From Thioploca sp. (GTDB lineage: Bacteria > Pseudomonadota > Gammaproteobacteria > Beggiatoales > Beggiatoaceae): a DNA stretch of 32,923 nucleotides. The stretch covers positions 1 through 32,923 of the forward strand of contig DAOUSL010000022.1 in the NCBI GenBank assembly GCA_030627235.1. Direction: 5' to 3'. Of this stretch, positions 1 to 7,808 are shown piece after piece. A program made the translations under genes and the position numbers. Every line of letters begins with the position of its first letter. Position 1 is the stretch's first letter. The notes beneath the pieces are model-generated. The model searched no databases, was not told the origin of the DNA, and saw nothing but the letters and a program-made list of their open reading frames with translations.

Positions 1-6
1 CACTTA

Positions 7-113
7 ATATAGTAAGATTCCTACAAAATAGTACTATAATAATAAATATTTTTATTTAAAATAAATTTATTATGTTTTTATAATAGTATGAAAATATAAT
101 AATCTTACTATAT
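7..113. repeat. 107-bp element bounded by 13-bp perfect inverted repeats
   Basis: The arm at 7-19 (ATATAGTAAGATT) is the exact reverse complement of the arm at 101-113 (AATCTTACTATAT). The 81 bases between are almost pure A/T with no coding potential that I can see. The geometry would fit a small non-autonomous element (MITE-like) or the stem of a long cruciform. No target-site duplication can be judged because the left flank is only six bases. AT-rich sequence makes long chance palindromes more likely, so this is tentative. Confidence 0.4.
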
Positions 114-120
114 ATAAGAT

Positions 121-459
121 ATATACATTGATAATGTGCAATTGGCTGTTGATGGACGATTATCTCATTGGATTCTTGCTTTACTTGATCTTTTAATATT
201 ATAATTCTTTTGTCAATGCGTAAGTCCTATAATAAAAAAAGCAGCAGCTAATCTTCCAAAAACATGAATGATTGAAACTTTAGAAGAACGAACTTTGGAA
301 GCAACTTGGATATTAGTCTTGTATCCAATAGAAGGTATGATAGACCGAGTAACTCTTTTTCCAACAAGCCTAGAATCATTAAAGAATCCAATAAGTAGTT
401 TGTATAGTATAAAAAAGAGTGATAGAGCTTGGTTTAGAATAGTTTATCCGCAAACTTGA
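121..459 (+). pseudogene. Possible decayed gene, unrecognised
   Basis: One reading frame stays open from 121 to the stop at 457-459 apart from two in-frame stops (TAA near 205 and TGA at 265-267). The residues read as ordinary protein on both sides of the stops: VQLAVDGRLSHW early and ATWILVLYPIEGMIDR later. The piece after the second stop could be read as a 63-residue ORF starting at 268, but it has no ribosome binding site and sits in the frame of the broken stretch, so I read it as a remnant. I do not recognise the family. From 460 to 607 I see only AT-rich sequence that must hold the promoter of the next gene. Confidence 0.28.
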
Positions 460-607
460 TTCATAAGTAGTGATATGTTAAGATTATTATTGGTTTAGAT
501 ATGAAATCATAGTATTTAGATACACACATTGTATTCAAAAAATAACTAAATTTATTACTCTTCAAATATACTAAAATAATATTCAAGTATATATTATAAC
601 TAATAAA

Positions 608-1447
608 ATGATAAAAAGATTTCGAAAATGGGTTAAACGTAAATTACCTTCCATTATTATATCCACATTAATACTACTATTGTTAATACTTTTCTTTTCG
701 CCAAGAATTTTCGTTACTATTAGATCTGGTGAGGCTGGAGTTTTATATTTACGTTTATTCGGTGGGACGATAACTGATTATGTATATCCAGAAGGTATGC
801 ATATAGTTTTTCCTTGGGATACAATGTATGTATATAATGTTAAAATTCAAACTACATTACATGATTTTGATGTATTAACCAATAGAGGTTTGCCGATTAA
901 ATTACAATTGGCTATTCGGTTTCATCCAGAATATGAAATGGTAGGTTTATTACATCAGCAAGTCGGTCCAGACTATGTTAATACTATTATTATCCCAGAA
1001 ATAGAATCAATCTTACGGAAAAAAATCGGGCATTTTCAACCAGAAGATATTTATATCAATAGAGATAATATTTTAACCGATATCCTCGTTAAAGCATTAG
1101 ACGGACTTGGTCAAAAATTTGTTAAAGTTAATGATGTGATTATTAGAAAAGTATCTTTACCAGAATCAATAGCTAAAGCTATTGAAGATAAATTAGTGAT
1201 GGAACAGCATTTAAAAGCTTATGATTTTAGATTATTGTCTGAAGAAAAAGAATCTGAAAGAAAACGGATTGAAGCTGAAGGTATTAAACAATATCAGCAT
1301 ATTATTTCCCAGACCTTAGATAAAAATTTATTGACTTGGCAAGGAATTAATGCAACTTTAGATTTAGCAAAATCAGATAATGCTAAAGTTATAGTTATTG
1401 GTTCTGGAGACGAAGGTTTACCAGTCATTTTGAATACTGGTCGCTAA
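608..1447 (+). CDS. SPFH/Band 7 (prohibitin/stomatin-like) membrane protein
   Basis: This 279-residue protein has one N-terminal membrane helix (about residues 13-31, preceded by the basic stretch KRFRKWVKRK) followed by an SPFH/Band 7 domain (about 35-215). The GEAGVLYLRLFGGT and PEGMHIVFPW segments are typical of prohibitin and stomatin relatives. A charged helical segment follows (EEKESERKRIEAEGIKQ), as in prohibitins, where it mediates ring assembly. Members of the family form large membrane-bound rings that organise inner-membrane microdomains or restrain proteases such as FtsH. The specific partner cannot be told. The next gene starts five bases after the stop, so the two are very likely cotranscribed. 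There is no strong Shine-Dalgarno sequence, as for many genes in this window. Confidence 0.85.
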   Translation: MIKRFRKWVKRKLPSIIISTLILLLLILFFSPRIFVTIRSGEAGVLYLRLFGGTITDYVYPEGMHIVFPWDTMYVYNVKIQTTLHDFDVLTNRGLPIKLQLAIRFHPEYEMVGLLHQQVGPDYVNTIIIPEIESILRKKIGHFQPEDIYINRDNILTDILVKALDGLGQKFVKVNDVIIRKVSLPESIAKAIEDKLVMEQHLKAYDFRLLSEEKESERKRIEAEGIKQYQHIISQTLDKNLLTWQGINATLDLAKSDNAKVIVIGSGDEGLPVILNTGR

Positions 1448-1452
1448 TTGAT

Positions 1453-4110
1453 ATGAAACAAATAATATTTTGTTTGTTATTAATTACCTTAAGCTCATGT
1501 TATGACACATATGAAGATTCTAAACAGAAAAGAGCTGAATTAGCCGATAAAACTGAAGATATTTTAATAGGAGTCGCCTGGCCGAAAGAAGATGATAATT
1601 TCATGAAGGGTGTTAGGCTCGCTATTAAAGAAGTTAATAGAAAAGGGGTAATTAACCGAAATCGTATTAAAATAATAGTTGATACTGAAGAGCAAGAAGC
1701 ATATGGCTTGCTAGTAAGAGAAGCTCAAAAAATATCCATTAAGGTAGCTAATTCATTTGCTTCTAATCCAGAAATTGTATCTGTCATAGGACATCGTAAA
1801 TCTATTTTTGCCATCCCTGCCTCAGTGGTTTATCAAAATCACGGCATGTTGTTTATTGCTCCCACTAGTACTAATCTAAATTTAACTATTCATAACTTTA
1901 GCTATATTTTTAGACTATTACCATCTAATGAAGAAATGGCTAAAGCATTAGCAAACTATTGTAATGAAGCTGATTATAAAAGATTAGTTGTACTACATGA
2001 CCGTAGTCCTTATGCGACTGAACTTGCTGATTCTTTTGTATTTAATGCTGTGGAAAAGCATAATTCTGATATTATAGTACGTCGTTCATTTTTTTCAAAT
2101 AAAAAAGATTTTACTGATTTAATAGTTGAGATAAAAAAAATTAGGCAAAAACATGAGTTTGACGCTATTTTTATATCTACTAATAGTAGTATTGCGACTA
2201 AATTATATGAGCAAAGTCGTGATATGAATATTTTAGTACCATTTATTGGGAGTGAATCCTTAGATACAGATATGTTTTGGAATACAGTTAGAGAATGGGA
2301 AATTGATAGTACTGAAAAAAAATCAGTTGCATTAACTGTATTTGATGATAAAACTGCTAATCCTGTAGTAAGAAAATTTATTCGAGAATATAAAAAGAAA
2401 TATAAAATTCCACCAGACCGTTTATCTGCATTGGGTTATGACATTATTAAGTTATTAACTCATGGTATAAAAAGAGCTAGATCAAAAGTTCCAATGAAAA
2501 TAGCAGAAGCACTAAGATATATGCCTTTTTGTGAAGGAATTACTGGTAAACATGAATTTAAACATAATGGAGATATCAAAAGTAAACAATTACATGTGAA
2601 ATTTGTACAACCAAATAATCAATTTGGGTATAAACTTATCAATGATTATAAAGATAAAATGCAAACATCAGTTAAACTACCTTATATAGAAGAATGTGGC
2701 AATATCGACTTTGATAATGATGATATACCTAATGAATTAGATGCCTGCCCAAACAATACTGAATTAGAAGTTTCACAAGGAGTATATCAAGACGGTAAAG
2801 AAAGAGGTTGCCCAGCTGATAATGATAATGATGGTTATTTAGATTATCTAGATAATTGTATGGGTACAGAACCTCATGAATTTAAAAATGGTATTGATAA
2901 ATATGGTTGCCCAACAGATACAGATAAAGACAGAGTACCTGATTATAAAGATAAATGTCCAGATAATTTATTAATTAGTTCCTGGGTGGATAAAAATGGT
3001 TGTGCCCCAGATGAAGATAAAGATGGTGTGCCAGATGATAAGGATGAATGTCTTAATAATTCTAAGAAAGAAATAGCTAATGGAGTTTTTACTACTGGCA
3101 CAAATTTTGGTTGCCCAATTGATAGTGATAATGATGAATTACCAGACTATCTTGATGAATGTGCTAATGATACTCCTTTAGAAATTAGCCAAGGTATTGA
3201 TGCACTCGGCTGTTCTTTAGATTCTGATAATGATAAAATTTTTGATTATGAAGATATATGTCCGAATAGTAGTGAAAAGGAAATAATTAATGGTATTTAT
3301 CATGAAGGCAAAATGAAAGGGTGTCCAATTGATACTGATAATGATAAAATATTAGATTATCTAGATATTTGTCCTAACAATAGCAAGAAAGAATTGAAAC
3401 GTGGAGTTGATATTCATGGTTGTCCAATTGATACTGATAATGATAAAATCTTTGATTATCAAGATAAATGTCCAAATAATGATATAAATGAATTGGCTAA
3501 AGGTGTTTATCAAAAGGGTAGAAAAAAAGGTTGTCCAATTGATACTGATAATGATAAAGTATTAGATTATCTAGATATTTGTCCAAATAATAGTGTAAAT
3601 GAACTAGCTAAAGGTGTTTATCAAAAGGGTAAAAAGAAAGGGTGTTCAATTGATACCGATAAAGATGGTGTACCTGATTATCAAGATAAATGTCCAAATA
3701 CCAGAATCGATGTTGTAGCTGATAAACGTGGTTGTGTTATTATTGAAACCGAGAATATCATAAAAAATGGTGATGATAGTTTCCCTTATAATGCTGCAAA
3801 TTTAACAGAACAAGGACAGTCAGAACTTGATATTATTATCAAAACTATAGATGACAAGTTCTTGAAAAAAATCAAAGTGATAGCTCATACTGATAATATT
3901 GGTTCACCATATTTTAATCATTTATTATCTTTGGAACGAGCAGATAATGTTGCTAAATATATGATTGATGGTGGTATTGTTCGTAAGAAGATACTTACAG
4001 TAGGAAAAGGTAAAACTCAACCATTAGCATCCAATGATACTAAGGAAGGTCGTTATCAGAATCGTAGATTTGAATTAGTCATTAATAGATTTAAAAAGAA
4101 AAATCCATAA
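1453..4110 (+). CDS. Lipoprotein: LivJ-type ligand-binding domain, TSP3 repeats, OmpA domain
   Basis: This 885-residue protein has three modules. A lipoprotein signal peptide ends in the lipobox LSSC with the lipidated Cys at 16. Residues about 36-395 form a type 1 periplasmic binding (LivJ/ANF-receptor) fold, with GVAWPKEDDNFMKG at the start and VIGHRKS and FIAPTSTN further on. Residues about 417-763 hold ten calcium-binding thrombospondin type-3-like repeats of the form DxDxDxxxDxxDxC, spaced 31-37 residues apart. Residues about 770-885 are an OmpA C-terminal peptidoglycan-binding domain (HTDNIGS, LSLERADNVAKYM, QNRRFELV). The protein is therefore probably lipid-anchored, peptidoglycan-bound and held rigid by calcium. 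No ABC permease or ATPase is nearby, so the binding domain looks like a sensor or ligand trap rather than a transport subunit. The ligand is unknown. The gene lies five bases behind the SPFH gene. Confidence 0.88.
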   Translation: MKQIIFCLLLITLSSCYDTYEDSKQKRAELADKTEDILIGVAWPKEDDNFMKGVRLAIKEVNRKGVINRNRIKIIVDTEEQEAYGLLVREAQKISIKVANSFASNPEIVSVIGHRKSIFAIPASVVYQNHGMLFIAPTSTNLNLTIHNFSYIFRLLPSNEEMAKALANYCNEADYKRLVVLHDRSPYATELADSFVFNAVEKHNSDIIVRRSFFSNKKDFTDLIVEIKKIRQKHEFDAIFISTNSSIATKLYEQSRDMNILVPFIGSESLDTDMFWNTVREWEIDSTEKKSVALTVFDDKTANPVVRKFIREYKKKYKIPPDRLSALGYDIIKLLTHGIKRARSKVPMKIAEALRYMPFCEGITGKHEFKHNGDIKSKQLHVKFVQPNNQFGYKLINDYKDKMQTSVKLPYIEECGNIDFDNDDIPNELDACPNNTELEVSQGVYQDGKERGCPADNDNDGYLDYLDNCMGTEPHEFKNGIDKYGCPTDTDKDRVPDYKDKCPDNLLISSWVDKNGCAPDEDKDGVPDDKDECLNNSKKEIANGVFTTGTNFGCPIDSDNDELPDYLDECANDTPLEISQGIDALGCSLDSDNDKIFDYEDICPNSSEKEIINGIYHEGKMKGCPIDTDNDKILDYLDICPNNSKKELKRGVDIHGCPIDTDNDKIFDYQDKCPNNDINELAKGVYQKGRKKGCPIDTDNDKVLDYLDICPNNSVNELAKGVYQKGKKKGCSIDTDKDGVPDYQDKCPNTRIDVVADKRGCVIIETENIIKNGDDSFPYNAANLTEQGQSELDIIIKTIDDKFLKKIKVIAHTDNIGSPYFNHLLSLERADNVAKYMIDGGIVRKKILTVGKGKTQPLASNDTKEGRYQNRRFELVINRFKKKNP
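2700..3735 (+). repeat. Tandem TSP3-coding repeats, the later units nearly identical in DNA
   Basis: This part of the lipoprotein gene encodes ten D/N-rich repeats starting near residues 419, 456, 488, 520, 557, 590, 627, 660, 697 and 734. The last five units share long identical DNA words such as ATTGATACTGATAATGATAA, seen three times between about 3338 and 3560. Units near 3490-3660 also share the segment encoding ELAKGVYQKG. The pattern points to recent duplication of a roughly 37-codon unit, while the first units have diverged. Confidence 0.8.
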
Positions 4111-4131
4111 ACTTTAATTTGGTCAGAAAAT

Positions 4132-4299
4132 ATGCATTATAAAATTTTGGCAGTTTCAATTGTATTAAGTTTTTTTATTGGCGTAATTGGTGCTAATCGC
4201 AAATGGGGATTTTGGGGATATTTTTTTGGATCTATTTTATTAACACCTATAATTGGCCTTTTGTTAATATTTGCTTCAGATAAAAAAACAAAAGATTAA
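4132..4299 (+). CDS. Small two-helix membrane protein (55 aa)
   Basis: This short ORF lies in the gap between two envelope genes. It encodes 55 residues beginning MHYKILAVSIVLSFFIG and ending in the charged tail SDKKTKD. Two hydrophobic stretches, about residues 4-20 and 29-48, are joined by a short basic turn (NRKWGFWGY). The second includes GSILLTPIIGLLL, a pattern I recognise from small, widely distributed inner-membrane proteins of unknown function. It starts 22 bases after the preceding stop on the same strand. No strong ribosome binding site is visible; AGAAAAT precedes the ATG. Function is unknown. Confidence 0.62.
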   Translation: MHYKILAVSIVLSFFIGVIGANRKWGFWGYFFGSILLTPIIGLLLIFASDKKTKD

Positions 4300-4355
4300 T
4301 ATAGGCTGACTTTTGTTAATTAAAAGTTGTCTTAGAAAACTATTTTAGACACAAC

Positions 4356-5114
4356 ATGGATAAATTAATAGATATAAAAAACAATAGATTATATTCTAAT
4401 GGAATTATAAGTTCAACTCATAAGTTAGATGTAAACAAGATTATTGAAACGATTCATTTATTATATAAACGTATTAATGAACGATTTCCAAAATCTAGAT
4501 TAAGCTATGTTTGTGTTGAATTATATACTGTAGCTCAAGAATCAAAAACACATTGTGAATGGCTTAAAAAACCTCAAATCATGTTGCGTATTGGGGTTGG
4601 AATAATTATTTCAATATTAGTCTTAATCTTATTATTAGGGATTAATTCTTTGGTAGATTTTTCTGCTATTCATGAAATTGAATTTGCTGATTTTTTTCAA
4701 GTTTTAGATGCGGGAATAAATACAATAATTTTGATTGGAATAGCTTTATTATTTCTTATAACATTTGAAATCAGAAAAAAACGAGAAAGGGCGATGGCAG
4801 TAGTGCATCAATTGCGTGCTTTAGCTCATGTGATAGATATGCACCAATTAACTAAGGATCCAGAACGTTCTTTTATCAATGATAAACCCACTTTTTCATC
4901 TCCTCAACAAACAATGAATGCTTTTGAATTAACACGTTATCTAGATTATTGTGCTGAGATGTTATCTTTAGTTAGTAAAGTAGCTGCTTTATATACCCAA
5001 AATTTTGATGATACTGTAGTTTTAACAGAGGTTAATGAGTTGGAAAGTTTAACAACTGGTTTATCTAGTAAAATATGGCAAAAAATTATGATTATTTATC
5101 ATTTTAAAAAGTAG
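4356..5114 (+). CDS. Membrane protein of unknown function, two TM helices
   Basis: The 252-residue product has a soluble N-terminal part (about 1-72), two predicted membrane helices (about 77-98 and 120-144), and a soluble C-terminal part. The segment just after the second helix (KKRERAMAVVHQLRALAHVIDMHQLTKDPE) is the most distinctive and, together with ELTRYLDYCAEMLSLVSKVAALY, suggests a helical cytoplasmic domain. I recall similar uncharacterised proteins in proteobacteria but cannot assign a function. It is the last gene of the same-strand envelope cluster and ends just before a bidirectional hairpin shared with the convergent phosphoribulokinase gene. No Shine-Dalgarno is evident upstream of the ATG. 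Confidence 0.75.
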   Translation: MDKLIDIKNNRLYSNGIISSTHKLDVNKIIETIHLLYKRINERFPKSRLSYVCVELYTVAQESKTHCEWLKKPQIMLRIGVGIIISILVLILLLGINSLVDFSAIHEIEFADFFQVLDAGINTIILIGIALLFLITFEIRKKRERAMAVVHQLRALAHVIDMHQLTKDPERSFINDKPTFSSPQQTMNAFELTRYLDYCAEMLSLVSKVAALYTQNFDDTVVLTEVNELESLTTGLSSKIWQKIMIIYHFKK

Positions 5115-5125
5115 TTAATATACAA

Positions 5126-5153
5126 CTGTCAGGCCTTAATAAAGACCTAACAG
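5126..5153. terminator. Bidirectional hairpin between convergent genes
   Basis: The 28 bases fold into a 12-bp stem with a 4-base loop on the minus strand (CTGTTAGGTCTT / AAGGCCTGACAG, two G-U pairs). The plus-strand version has two mismatches but is followed by ATTTGTTTTAT. It lies between the stop codons of the convergent 252-aa gene and phosphoribulokinase, as expected of a shared terminator. Confidence 0.6.
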
Positions 5154-5182
5154 ATTTGTTTTATAGAATTACTTAAATAATT

Positions 5183-6061
5183 TTAGAATTCCATCAATTT
5201 ACGACGTTTTTCCATCATGTCATTGATAATTGGTCTAAAAATGATTTGCATAGCAAAACCCATTTTACCACCAGGAACTACTAAAGTATTAGGACGAGAC
5301 ATGAATGAATCATGGATCATGGTTAATAAGTAAGCATAATCCTGGTCTCGGTATTTATTAAACCGAATTACTACCAAACTTTCATCTGCAGATGGAATCT
5401 CACGAGCGATAAAAGGGTTAGAAGTATCAACTAATGGAACCCGTTGGAAGTTGACATGACTATGAGTAAACTGTGGAGTAATATACTTCACATAGTCAGG
5501 CATACGACGTAAAATAGTATGGGTAACAGCTTCTGCTGAATAACCACGTTCATCAACATCACGCCGAATTTTTTGAATCCATTCCAAATTTACACTAGGC
5601 ACTACTCCAACAAGCAAATCTACCCACTGTGCTACATTAGTTTCTGGGGTGACAACTCCACCATGCAAACCTTCATAAAATAACATGTCGGTATGATCAG
5701 GAATATCTTCCCAAGGAGTAAAAGTGCCAGGTTCTTGTTCATAAGGTTCAGCTTCTTCTTCGTTATGTAAATATTTACGATTTTGGCCTCCCCCAGTTTC
5801 AGAATAATGGTGAAATAAATCTTCTAACTTATTAAATAAATTAGCTTCTGGTCCAAAATGACTAAGATCTTTACCTTCTTTTTCAGCAAGAGTAACCGCT
5901 TCTTTCATGCCAGCTCGATCATAGCGATGAAAGCTATCGCCTTCAATTACGGCAGCTTCATGCCTACCCCGCCGAAAAATATCCTCAAAAGCTTTTTTAA
6001 CTGTAGTAGTTCCAGCTCCTGATGAACCAGTTATAGAAACGATTGGGTGTTTTATAGACAT
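5183..6061 (-). CDS. prkB: Phosphoribulokinase
   Basis: The 292-residue protein matches the short proteobacterial phosphoribulokinase family, which phosphorylates ribulose 5-phosphate to ribulose 1,5-bisphosphate, the acceptor of RuBisCO in the Calvin cycle. The P-loop GSSGAGTTT is at residues 12-20. Family blocks follow: EGDSFHRYDR, FGPEANLF, PGTFTPWEDIP, LFYEGLHGGVV, VNLEWIQKIRRD, YITPQFTHSHVNFQRVP and LVVPGGKMGFAM. Length and all blocks agree with E. coli PrkB and class I autotroph enzymes. An AGGAG lies ten bases before the ATG. No RuBisCO or other cbb gene is next to it, so a role in carbon fixation is likely from the family but not shown by context. The symbol could equally be cbbP. Confidence 0.93.
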   Translation of the reverse strand: MSIKHPIVSITGSSGAGTTTVKKAFEDIFRRGRHEAAVIEGDSFHRYDRAGMKEAVTLAEKEGKDLSHFGPEANLFNKLEDLFHHYSETGGGQNRKYLHNEEEAEPYEQEPGTFTPWEDIPDHTDMLFYEGLHGGVVTPETNVAQWVDLLVGVVPSVNLEWIQKIRRDVDERGYSAEAVTHTILRRMPDYVKYITPQFTHSHVNFQRVPLVDTSNPFIAREIPSADESLVVIRFNKYRDQDYAYLLTMIHDSFMSRPNTLVVPGGKMGFAMQIIFRPIINDMMEKRRKLMEF

Positions 6062-6368
6062 CTATATTTTTCTCCTAAGGTTTTTATAGAAGGGATTAAT
6101 TGGAAAATAATTCCTATAAGTTTTAATGAGTTTTGCATTAATATTTATTTAATATCAAATAATTATTTTAAAAACATCATTATCATTCTTTAACAAATAA
6201 CTACTTTAAACAAAGAAACAAATAATTTATCTTTTTTAGAATTAGATTTCAGGCCATAGTTTTTTCAAATATAAATCCTGAATTCTATATATGTCAGCAA
6301 TTATAACATTATTCCAGATAAAAGGTTATTAATTAACCACAATAACTAATTTACTAAAATAATTCAAG
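6062..6368. other. Intergenic region upstream of phosphoribulokinase
   Basis: About 307 AT-rich bases separate two minus-strand genes. They must hold the phosphoribulokinase promoter and any terminator of the amidohydrolase gene's downstream end. I see a weak inverted pair TTCAGG (6248-6253) / CCTGAA (6277-6282) and a small GGAA/TTCC palindrome at 6102-6114. I could not identify a convincing CbbR (LysR-type) operator. No coding potential is seen. Confidence 0.4.
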
Positions 6369-7607
6369 TTAACTTGTCATTCTAATACCAGTCCATAAAG
6401 AACGAGTATGGAAAACTTCCTTACTAAAGCCTTGTTTATCAACCCGTAAATGCCGTTTTAGAACAAAATCAAATAATAATGGATTATAATGTCGCACTTG
6501 TTTTAAAATATTAGCTTGTGCTTCAGTAATATAATTTTCATTTGTTAATTGGCGTAAAGATACTAATGGAATTATTCCTGGCAATGGGTAATCAGAAGCA
6601 TATAATAGTCTAGAATGCCAATCATCACGTTGAATTAAAGTATTAAGACTATAAATTCGATCAATTTGAGTTATCGCTGATATATCACCAAATAGTAAAC
6701 CATTATAACGTTCTTCATCCATAAGACGAGCAAATAAAGAAAAATTACTTACTAATGGTCCGTTTACTCCTTTATCTGTATCGATATTGCTACCAAGTGA
6801 ACCACAATGAGCGATTACTACTTTAACTCCATGTTCTAAAGCTCTACGCAAACTTAAAGGATTGCCATATGTTTGGGTATTAGTACCAGCAACTGCTTTT
6901 TCATCCCCACAATGGCATAATAATGGAATTTTCCAATGTGCCATTGCTTTATAAAATCGGTCGCAAAGTGAAGAAGCTGGATTCATTCCCATTGCAGGTG
7001 GTAACCATTTTACTCCTACAGCTCCTTTGATAAAAGCTTGTTCTAAGGCTTCTACACAATCTTCACGATAAGGATGAATTGAAGCTATCCATTCAAACGT
7101 GTCTGGATATTGTTGATGAATTTTTGCTGCATAATCATTAGGAGTATGGAAGGCAGTTTTTTTAATTAAACGATTACCTTGTTCATCATAACTATGATCA
7201 AAGGCTAGTAAAATAAATTTTGTACCACGCCCAAATTGGAGATTTTTTAGACGGTTAATAAACCCTTTATCTATTGGCATGTCTGGTGTTGGGCAACAAG
7301 CATTTAGATAAAATCGAAATTGAGCATATTGTTTAATATCTAATAGGCTAAAAGAATTAGGATTAACCCAAATTCCACTATCAGTATCTCCTAAACCAAC
7401 TAAATGTACATGTCCATCCCACATTTGAGTGGTATCTATATCTTGAAATGCAGATAGTACAACTTCGTGTTGAGCTAATTGTTCTGGTAGTTGATTTTTA
7501 CAAGAATTAAAAAATTTATTGTCATCTGGCCAATATACTGAATTAGTACCTAACACAGAAATACCACCTAATCCCAATAAACCTAACAGAAAATAACGAC
7601 GTTGCAT
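6369..7607 (-). CDS. Exported amidohydrolase-family metallo-hydrolase (Tat signal)
   Basis: The 412-residue product begins with a twin-arginine-like signal (QRRYFLLGLLGLGGISVLG), suggesting export in folded form or attachment to the periplasmic face. The rest looks like an amidohydrolase-related TIM barrel (Amidohydro_2 type). It shows a metal-binding HxH motif (DGHVH, H66 and H68), later metal or catalytic blocks LLCHCGDE and VVIAHCGS, and a C-terminal ASDYPLPG block with the Asp expected to assist catalysis. The family hydrolyses or decarboxylates many substrates, and nothing here identifies which. It is transcribed divergently from the LEA-type lipoprotein gene and is followed, after about 300 bases, by phosphoribulokinase. 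No Shine-Dalgarno is evident. Tat export is unusual enough for this family to be worth noting. Confidence 0.8.
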   Translation of the reverse strand: MQRRYFLLGLLGLGGISVLGTNSVYWPDDNKFFNSCKNQLPEQLAQHEVVLSAFQDIDTTQMWDGHVHLVGLGDTDSGIWVNPNSFSLLDIKQYAQFRFYLNACCPTPDMPIDKGFINRLKNLQFGRGTKFILLAFDHSYDEQGNRLIKKTAFHTPNDYAAKIHQQYPDTFEWIASIHPYREDCVEALEQAFIKGAVGVKWLPPAMGMNPASSLCDRFYKAMAHWKIPLLCHCGDEKAVAGTNTQTYGNPLSLRRALEHGVKVVIAHCGSLGSNIDTDKGVNGPLVSNFSLFARLMDEERYNGLLFGDISAITQIDRIYSLNTLIQRDDWHSRLLYASDYPLPGIIPLVSLRQLTNENYITEAQANILKQVRHYNPLLFDFVLKRHLRVDKQGFSKEVFHTRSLWTGIRMTS

Positions 7608-7697
7608 AGAATTTTGCCAAATAATTTGGTAATTACAAATCTAATTTTTGATGAAGTTTATATTCAACATGAATAGTTATATAATATATTCTTTATC

Positions 7698-7727
7698 TTG
7701 ACTTTACAATTGATAATTAGTTATTAT
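7698..7727 (+). promoter_or_regulatory. Predicted sigma-70 promoter for the LEA-type lipoprotein gene
   Basis: TTGACT at 7698-7703 (five of six consensus bases) is followed after 18 bases by TATTAT at 7722-7727. Transcription would begin near 7734, leaving a leader of about 75 bases before the ATG at 7809. AT-rich DNA gives many -10-like words, so this rests mainly on the -35. Confidence 0.4.
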
Positions 7728-7808
7728 TTTAAATAGTAATTACTTTTTGTCGGAAACTAAAGTTACTTCAAAATATTATTTTCAACTTTATAAATAGTAA
7801 ATATTATC

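Noticed and set aside
1-607. tRNA or structured RNA gene at the left end
   Set aside because: No cloverleaf, TTC-loop motif or CCA end is visible, and the base composition is too AT-rich.
2700-3735. Regularly spaced DNA repeats that could suggest a CRISPR array
   Set aside because: The repeats are in frame, encode DxDxDxxxDxxDxC calcium-binding units and lie inside an open gene.
6062-6182. CbbR operator upstream of phosphoribulokinase
   Set aside because: Only tiny palindromes are present and T-N11-A motifs are meaningless in such AT-rich DNA.
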